DNA from: Scatosoma sp045542595
GTDB taxonomy: Bacteria; Bacillota; Clostridia; Christensenellales; Borkfalkiaceae
Direction of reading: 5' to 3'
NCBI GenBank assembly: GCA_045542595.1
Contig: JAZQLI010000022.1
Coordinates: 1 to 18,000 of the forward strand
Length of the DNA: 18,000 nucleotides
Positions within the stretch are counted from its first letter, which is position 1, and every line of letters starts with the position of its first letter. A program made the translations under genes and the position numbers. Below, piece after piece: positions 12,958 to 18,000 of this stretch. The notes below the pieces were generated by a model, which did no database searches, had not been told where the DNA came from, and saw only the letters and a program-made list of their open reading frames with translations.

Positions 12958-13920
12958 TTATACCGACTGCAAGTACGCGGCAAAATCGTCGCTGGTAAAC
13001 ACGCGCACACCGCGCTCTTTTACCGATTGCAACCGTTGTCCCGTTTCATTTTCCAAACACACGTATACGTCGCATTCTTCCGCGCGGAACGTACAAAACG
13101 CCGCGTTGGCAAACGCGGACGAAAGCAGTTGTTTGGCAAGGGGTGTTTGCAACTCTAACGCGTGCGAAAAACATACTTTTTTATTTTTGAGTTTACCGTC
13201 CTTAGCACGTTTCCGCTTTTCCCTGTCCGCAAAGATATGGAACTCCACACGCGCGCGTTCTCGCGCTTCCTTTTGCCGTTCGCGCTCCTTTTTATAGGCG
13301 ATAAACGCCGAAGAATTGCTTTGCGTAATTTCGTAATTGTCTATCCTGCCCGCCGTTATTGCATACTTTTGCAAAAGCTGGCAAAACGTCAAACGTTCGT
13401 CCGCGCACATTGCTTCGGCAATTTTCATAGTAGCATACGCGTCGTCTACGGCGCGGTGGGGGGTAAAGGTAACGCCTAAAGCGCTCGCAATCGTTTCCAA
13501 ACCGAACTGCCGTGAAAAATCGCCTATCTTATTCATATAGACGAACTGCGTATCCGCAAAATTGAACGCAAACGACGGCAAGGAAAAACGCTTGCTTTCC
13601 AAATTGAGATATTTCACGTCGTTCATAACGGCGTGCCCCACCACAAGCGTCTCCTTATCCTGTAACAATGCGTAAATTTTCTCCGCGCGTTCGATAAACG
13701 TGGGATAATTTTTAAACTCGTCGTATTTGTAGGGTAAAACTAAGCCCTGCTCCCCTTTTCTATCCGTCAAATGAAAATGCCCTTTGGGATTGATGAGTAG
13801 GTCTTCCTTTTCAAGAATATGAAATTGTTCGTCAACAAGGCAATACCCAAACGCACAAATTTTCGCCACGTTTTTGAATACGCCCGCGCACTCGATATCA
13901 AAAAATAAGTATTTCATCAT
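12958..13920 (-). CDS. DnaQ-like (DEDDh) 3'-5' exonuclease with C-terminal BRCT-like domain
   Basis: A 320-aa protein. The N-terminal exonuclease domain (1-170) shows Exo I FFDIE (Asp8, Glu10), Exo II VVGHAVMNDVKYL (93-105, Asp101) and Exo III HRAVDDAY (155-162, His155, Asp160), the DEDDh set. A strongly charged helix (about 209-248, many Lys/Arg/Glu) links to a tail (about 248-320) that looks like a BRCT domain (KVCFSHALE at its start, DVYVCLE in the middle, VRVFTSDDFAAYL at the end). Related proteins include DNA polymerase III epsilon-like exonucleases and NAD-ligase-type BRCT modules, so a DNA repair or replication-associated nuclease is likely. Two ATGs (13920, 13917) are possible and no good Shine-Dalgarno is visible. 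The gene is followed at 6 nt by the rsmF-type gene. Confidence 0.85.
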   Translation of the reverse strand: MMKYLFFDIECAGVFKNVAKICAFGYCLVDEQFHILEKEDLLINPKGHFHLTDRKGEQGLVLPYKYDEFKNYPTFIERAEKIYALLQDKETLVVGHAVMNDVKYLNLESKRFSLPSFAFNFADTQFVYMNKIGDFSRQFGLETIASALGVTFTPHRAVDDAYATMKIAEAMCADERLTFCQLLQKYAITAGRIDNYEITQSNSSAFIAYKKERERQKEARERARVEFHIFADREKRKRAKDGKLKNKKVCFSHALELQTPLAKQLLSSAFANAAFCTFRAEECDVYVCLENETGQRLQSVKERGVRVFTSDDFAAYLQSV

Positions 13921-13930
13921 TCTAATCTTG

Positions 13931-13958
13931 GAAAAAGACCGCGCGTGCGGCCTTTTTC
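13931..13958 (-). terminator. terminator after serS, abutting the exonuclease start
   Basis: The minus strand pairs GAAAAAGGCCGC with GCGGTCTTTTTC (one C-A mismatch) around loop ACGC, and the right arm supplies the U-run. It lies 23 bp after the serS stop and only 10 bp before the ATG at 13920, so there is no room for a separate promoter after it. Confidence 0.8.
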
Positions 13959-13981
13959 AGTTTTTACTCTTTATAAATCGC

Positions 13982-15271
13982 TTAATTTTTCGGCGTAATT
14001 ACCGCTTTACCGCCCATATAGGGGCGCAACACTTCGGGGATAACCACGCTCCCGTCCGCCTGCAAATGATTTTCCACAAACGCAATTAGCATACGGGGCG
14101 GCGCAACTACCGTGTTGTTCAAGGTATGGGCAAGCTTCACTTTGCCGTCGCTATCCTTATAACGGATTGCCAAACGTCTTGCCTGCGCGTCCGTCAAGTT
14201 CGAACAAGAACCCACTTCAAAATACTTTTGTTGACGGGGACTCCACGCTTCTACGTCGCAACTTTTATACTTCAAATCGGCAAGGTCGCCCGAACAGCAG
14301 CCCAGCTGTCTTACGGGGATATCCAATGAACGGAATAATTCCACCGTATAGCTCCACAATTTTTCATACCATTCTTCACTTTCTTCGGGACGGCAAACGA
14401 CTACCATTTCTTGTTTTTCAAACTGGTGAATACGGTAAACACCCCGTTCTTCAATACCGTGTGCGCCCTTTTCCTTGCGGAAACAGGGAGAATAGCTGGT
14501 AAGCGCCAACGGCAATTTGTTGCCGTCGATAATTTGTCCCATAAATCTGCCTATCATCGAATGTTCGGACGTACCGATAAGGTATAAGTCTTCCCCTTCG
14601 ATTTTGTACATCATATTTTCCATTTCGGCAAAACTCATAACCCCCGAAACCACGTCGCCGTGAATCATATACGGGGGGATAACGTAGGTGAAGCCTTTGT
14701 CAATCATAAAATCACGCGCATAGGTAAGCACGGCAGAGTGTAAACGCGCGATATCGCCCGTTAAATAATAGAAACCTTGCCCAGACGTACGACGTGCAGA
14801 ATCCACGTCGATGCCGTCTAATTTTTCCAAAATATCCAAATGGTACGGCACTTCGAAATCGGGAGTTCTCGCTTCGCCAAAACGCTTTAATTCTACGTTT
14901 TCGCTGTCGTCTTTACCGATAGGCACGTCGTCTGCGATAATATTAGGAATGGTCATCATCACTTTTTTAAGCGCCGCTTCCACTTCTTCGCTTTCTTTTT
15001 CTATCGCCACCAAGCGTTCCGCGTCCGCTTTTACCTGCGCTTTAATTTGTTCCGCTTCTTCCTTTTTTCCTGCTTTCATACACTCGCCCACTTTTTTAGA
15101 GAGTGTATTTCTCGCCGCACGGAGTGCGTCTCCTTCGGCTATCAATGCACGACGTTTTCCGTCTAACGATAACGCTTCGTCCACAAGGGGCAACTTCGCG
15201 TCTTGAAATTTCTTTTTAATGTTTTCTTTTACCAACTCGGGGTTGGTACGGATAAGGTTAATATCAATCAT
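13982..15271 (-). CDS. serS: serine--tRNA ligase
   Basis: A 429-aa protein, the usual length for bacterial SerRS. The N-terminal MIDINLIRTNPELVKENIKK start leads into the long antiparallel coiled-coil arm (about 25-105) that grips the long variable arm of tRNA-Ser. The class II catalytic core follows, with motif 2 (SPCFRKEKG... and RIHQFEKQEMV) and motif 3 (APPRMLIAFVENHLQADGS). It charges tRNA-Ser (and tRNA-Sec where present) with serine in the cytoplasm. AGGTAA precedes the ATG. The predicted leader is only about 20 nt, so there is no room for a T-box, although serS genes of Bacillota often have one. Confidence 0.98.
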   Translation of the reverse strand: MIDINLIRTNPELVKENIKKKFQDAKLPLVDEALSLDGKRRALIAEGDALRAARNTLSKKVGECMKAGKKEEAEQIKAQVKADAERLVAIEKESEEVEAALKKVMMTIPNIIADDVPIGKDDSENVELKRFGEARTPDFEVPYHLDILEKLDGIDVDSARRTSGQGFYYLTGDIARLHSAVLTYARDFMIDKGFTYVIPPYMIHGDVVSGVMSFAEMENMMYKIEGEDLYLIGTSEHSMIGRFMGQIIDGNKLPLALTSYSPCFRKEKGAHGIEERGVYRIHQFEKQEMVVVCRPEESEEWYEKLWSYTVELFRSLDIPVRQLGCCSGDLADLKYKSCDVEAWSPRQQKYFEVGSCSNLTDAQARRLAIRYKDSDGKVKLAHTLNNTVVAPPRMLIAFVENHLQADGSVVIPEVLRPYMGGKAVITPKN

Positions 15272-15300
15272 AGATTACCTCGAAAAAATTCGTTTTCACT

Positions 15301-15329
15301 ATTATACAACTTTTTCAAACGAAAAGCAA
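15301..15329 (-). promoter_or_regulatory. promoter of serS
   Basis: The minus strand has TTGCTT (15324-15329), a 17-bp spacer and a perfect -10 TATAAT (15301-15306), about 30 bp before the serS ATG. Confidence 0.75.
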
Positions 15330-15379
15330 TTAAATGTAGCGCAGGCTTGCCATTTTCCCTTAAAAATTCCGAAAAAAAC

Positions 15380-15408
15380 TTGTTTTTTTCGCACGTATAT
15401 GCTATAAT
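15380..15408 (+). promoter_or_regulatory. promoter of the P-type ATPase gene
   Basis: TTGTTT (15380-15385), a 17-bp spacer and a perfect -10 TATAAT (15403-15408). It is divergent to the serS promoter, with about 50 bp between the two -35 elements. Confidence 0.75.
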
Positions 15409-15443
15409 AATACCGATATATCCTTTCACAGGAGTGTTTTTAT

Positions 15444-17966
15444 ATGAAGAACAACGACAACGCGCAAAAACCTTTGCGCCAAAACAATAAAAAACAAGCC
15501 GCGCCTACGGTAGAAGTGCAACGCTTTTTCGCCGACGCACACCGCGGTTTGTCTAAAAACCAAGTAGACGAACGTATTGCACAAGGTCTCGTCAATAAGG
15601 TAACTAAAAAATATTCTAAAACCTACCGCAGTATTTTCGTGGGGAATATTTGCACGTTTTTCAACCTACTGTGCGCGCTGGTGGCGTTCGCACTCGTTTT
15701 AGCGCACGCGCCTTTCTCGCAGTTTATGTTCGTGCTCATCTTCTCTTGTAACGTACTCGTTAGTATCGTACAGGAAATCCGTGCGAAACGCAAGATAGAT
15801 AAACTCACCATTTTATCTTCCCCTACGGCAAAACTTATCCGTGGCGGCGAAACGGTGGAAGTTCCTGTAGAAGAAATCGTTATCGACGACGTTTTAATTT
15901 TATCCGCAGGACAACAAGTACCGGCAGACTGCGTTTGCTTGGAAGGCGCGGCGGAGCTTAACGAATCGCTCCTTACGGGCGAAAGCGTGCCCATTAAAAA
16001 GGAAGACGGCGATTTCGTATACGCGGGCTCGTTTGTGGCAAGCGGTAAAATTGCCGTGCGCGTGGATAAAATCGGCGACGAAACGTATATCAGTAAACTG
16101 ACGGCGAAAGCCAAAAAATACAAACGTCCCCATTCGGAAATTATGAACTCCATTACCACCTTTATCAAGGTAATCGGTATCGTCATTATTCCCATTGCGG
16201 TATTTATGTTCTTTAACAATTTCCACCACTTCGGTGGCAGCTGGGACGAAATTGCAGCAAACGGCGGTTTTTGGAAAACGCTGTTTGGTGAAGATTCTAC
16301 GGGTACGCTCAGCCTTACCATTCAACGTACGGGCGCGGTGGTTATCGGTATGATTCCGTCGGGCTTGCTCCTTTTGACGACGGTTGCCCTTTCGGTGGGT
16401 ATGATTCGTCTTGCGCGTTACAATACGTTGGTGCAAGATATGTACTCGTTGGAAATGCTCGCGCGCGTCAACGTGCTGTGCTTGGATAAAACGGGTACGA
16501 TTACCGACGGTAGAATGAAGGTAAGCGATTGTATCCTACTCAATAACAATACCGAATACGGCGTAGACGATATTATGGGTTCTATACTCGCTTCTTTAGA
16601 CGACAACAACCAAACGTCTATCGCGCTTTACGAACGGTTTGGACATTCGTCGGCGCTTACCCCCGTTTCCACCCTGCCGTTCTCGTCCGCACGAAAGCTT
16701 TCGGCGGTTACCTTTGAAGGCGTGGGTACGTTCGTTATGGGCGCGCCGGAATTCGTTTTGCGGCCTATGCCTATCAAAATAGACAAAATTGTTAAACAAT
16801 ACGCCCAAATGGGCTTGCGCGTACTCGTTTTAGCGCACTCCCCGTCGCCCTTGCAAGGGGATAAAATTCCCATAGGGTTAAAGGCGGTTGCCGTCATTAC
16901 GCTTTCGGATAATATCCGTCCGGACGCTATCGACACAATTAAATGGTTTAAAGAAAACGAAGTAGCGGTAAAAGTTATTTCGGGGGATAACCCCGTAACG
17001 GTATCCGAAGTGGCACGCCGCGCAGGCATTAAAAACGCCGCGCAGTTTATCTCTTTGGAAGGCTTATCCGATTTGGAGGTGGAAAACGCCGCAAATCAGT
17101 ACACCGTATTTGGACGGGTAACGCCCGAACAAAAAGCCGTGTTAATACGCGCTATCAAAAAAGCAGGCGCGACGGTTGCTATGACGGGCGACGGCGTCAA
17201 CGATATCCTTGCTATGAAAGAAGCGGACTGCGCCGTTTCGGTGGCTTCGGGCAGTGAAGCCGCGCGTAACGTTTCCAACCTTGTTTTGCAAGACAACAAT
17301 TTCGCGTCTATGCCCAAAATTGTATACGAAGGCAGACGGGTTATCAATAACATTAAAGATTCGTCGGCAATCTTTATTATGAAAACATTCCTTACCTTTA
17401 TTTTGGCAATGGTATGTATTGCGGTGGGCAGCACCTATTTCTTCGATACCAGCAATATGTTGATGTATGAAATGATAATAAGCGCTATCCCTTCGTTTGT
17501 GCTCTCCTTACAGCCCAATACCAAACGGGTAAAAGGCAAGTTTATCCCGTACGTATTAAGCCGCGCCATTCCCGGTGCGCTTACAATGTCGCTCGGCATT
17601 TTAACGCTATACGTACTGCAAAAAGCGGGCTTTGGCGAAACGTTTGGGTTTATAGCAAATGGCGAAACGACAAGCGAATACAGCGCACTTATGATGCTCT
17701 CCTTAACGTTTACAGGACTTGTAATGCTGTTTAGAATTTGCCAACCTTTCAACCTGCTTCGCAGTATTTTATGGATTGTTTGTGCTGCGCTTTGCGTTAC
17801 CGTCGTTTCCATTCCTTTCCTTGGTGAAATTGTATTCAAGGGCTGGTCGACGTTACAATTCATTACACCGCAAATGCTACTGCTTATCATTATCGTCCAA
17901 GCGAGCTTCCCTATCTCGTCTTTCCTTATGAAAGCGTTCGATATGATTAACCCTGCGGACGATTAA
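15444..17966 (+). CDS. P-type cation-transporting ATPase (CtpE-like, probable Ca2+ transporter)
   Basis: An 840-aa protein with a full P-type ATPase layout. It has an N-terminal cytosolic segment (1-60), two helices (about 65-110), an actuator domain with LTGESVP (177-183), two helices around 240-320, the phosphorylation motif DKTGT (Asp348), a short nucleotide-binding domain (GAPEF 433-437, where the usual Lys before GAPE is Met), hinge TGDGVND (581-587) and six C-terminal helices (about 643-830). The 'RVNVLCLDKTGTITDG' and 'IPSFVLSLQPN' segments resemble the CtpE group, for which Ca2+ uptake has been reported in mycobacteria. The M4 motif is PSGL (305-308), not PEGL as in SERCA-type pumps. 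AGGAG sits 9 nt before the ATG. It has no heavy-metal-binding N-terminal domain. The exact ion is inferred. Confidence 0.92.
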   Translation: MKNNDNAQKPLRQNNKKQAAPTVEVQRFFADAHRGLSKNQVDERIAQGLVNKVTKKYSKTYRSIFVGNICTFFNLLCALVAFALVLAHAPFSQFMFVLIFSCNVLVSIVQEIRAKRKIDKLTILSSPTAKLIRGGETVEVPVEEIVIDDVLILSAGQQVPADCVCLEGAAELNESLLTGESVPIKKEDGDFVYAGSFVASGKIAVRVDKIGDETYISKLTAKAKKYKRPHSEIMNSITTFIKVIGIVIIPIAVFMFFNNFHHFGGSWDEIAANGGFWKTLFGEDSTGTLSLTIQRTGAVVIGMIPSGLLLLTTVALSVGMIRLARYNTLVQDMYSLEMLARVNVLCLDKTGTITDGRMKVSDCILLNNNTEYGVDDIMGSILASLDDNNQTSIALYERFGHSSALTPVSTLPFSSARKLSAVTFEGVGTFVMGAPEFVLRPMPIKIDKIVKQYAQMGLRVLVLAHSPSPLQGDKIPIGLKAVAVITLSDNIRPDAIDTIKWFKENEVAVKVISGDNPVTVSEVARRAGIKNAAQFISLEGLSDLEVENAANQYTVFGRVTPEQKAVLIRAIKKAGATVAMTGDGVNDILAMKEADCAVSVASGSEAARNVSNLVLQDNNFASMPKIVYEGRRVINNIKDSSAIFIMKTFLTFILAMVCIAVGSTYFFDTSNMLMYEMIISAIPSFVLSLQPNTKRVKGKFIPYVLSRAIPGALTMSLGILTLYVLQKAGFGETFGFIANGETTSEYSALMMLSLTFTGLVMLFRICQPFNLLRSILWIVCAALCVTVVSIPFLGEIVFKGWSTLQFITPQMLLLIIIVQASFPISSFLMKAFDMINPADD

Positions 17967-18000
17967 GTATTTCTTTAAAAGATAAAACGCCGCGTATGGG
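17967..18000. other. window end downstream of the P-type ATPase gene
   Basis: 34 bp remain after the stop. The GC-rich AACGCCGCGT may be the left arm of a terminator cut by the window edge; nothing further can be said. Confidence 0.3.

Noticed and set aside
15623..16436. Large minus-strand ORFs (232 and 178 aa) opposite the P-type ATPase
   Set aside because: They are antisense shadows of a gene with complete catalytic motifs and have no start signals or recognisable domains.

Overview
The window looks like a chromosomal segment of a low-to-moderate GC, Gram-positive-type bacterium of the Bacillota, probably an uncultured gut Clostridia lineage (Christensenellales-like is my guess, not shown). 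This rests on the 5' part of a 16S rRNA gene at the left edge, strong TTGACA/TATAAT promoters with 17-bp spacers, AGGAGG-type ribosome binding sites, hairpin plus U-run terminators, and a maf–mreB neighbourhood as seen in Bacillota. Nothing points to a phage, IS element, CRISPR array or plasmid.

Layout. 1-564: 5' third of a 16S rRNA gene transcribed leftwards, preceded by three tandem promoters (564-1084). 1104-2083: two small membrane-protein genes on the plus strand (two-helix protein; DUF308/HdeD-like protein), closed by a perfect palindromic terminator shared with a convergent small lipoprotein gene (2091-2465, minus). 2530-3316: a stretch with no ordinary gene but with a strong minus-strand promoter, about 725 nt of hairpin-rich sequence and a strong terminator. 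I read it as a large structured non-coding RNA, possibly carrying one or two tiny ORFs. It is the most novel item here.

3361-6801 (minus): ppx/gppA-type phosphatase, maf nucleotide pyrophosphatase and a divergent mreB-like actin. 6894-7726 (minus): two adjacent half-length TauE/SafE (TSUP) transporter genes. 7824-11590 (plus): a very large secreted protein (1199 aa) with a lipoprotein signal, beta-sandwich-like modules and a C-terminal membrane anchor. 11641-15329 (minus): serS, then a DnaQ-type exonuclease with a BRCT-like tail, then an rsmF-type rRNA m5C methyltransferase. 15380-17966 (plus): a CtpE-like P-type cation ATPase.

How they fit together. Most genes are housekeeping: translation (16S, serS, rsmF), nucleotide or phosphate signalling (ppx, maf), cell shape (mreB-like) and ion or anion transport (P-type ATPase, TSUP pair). 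The accessory part is the cell-surface layer (1199-aa protein, small lipoprotein, small membrane proteins) and the candidate large RNA. A recurring layout is an intrinsic terminator placed only 10-20 nt before the next co-directional start codon (ppx to maf, serS to exonuclease), which suggests attenuated read-through or separate internal promoters.
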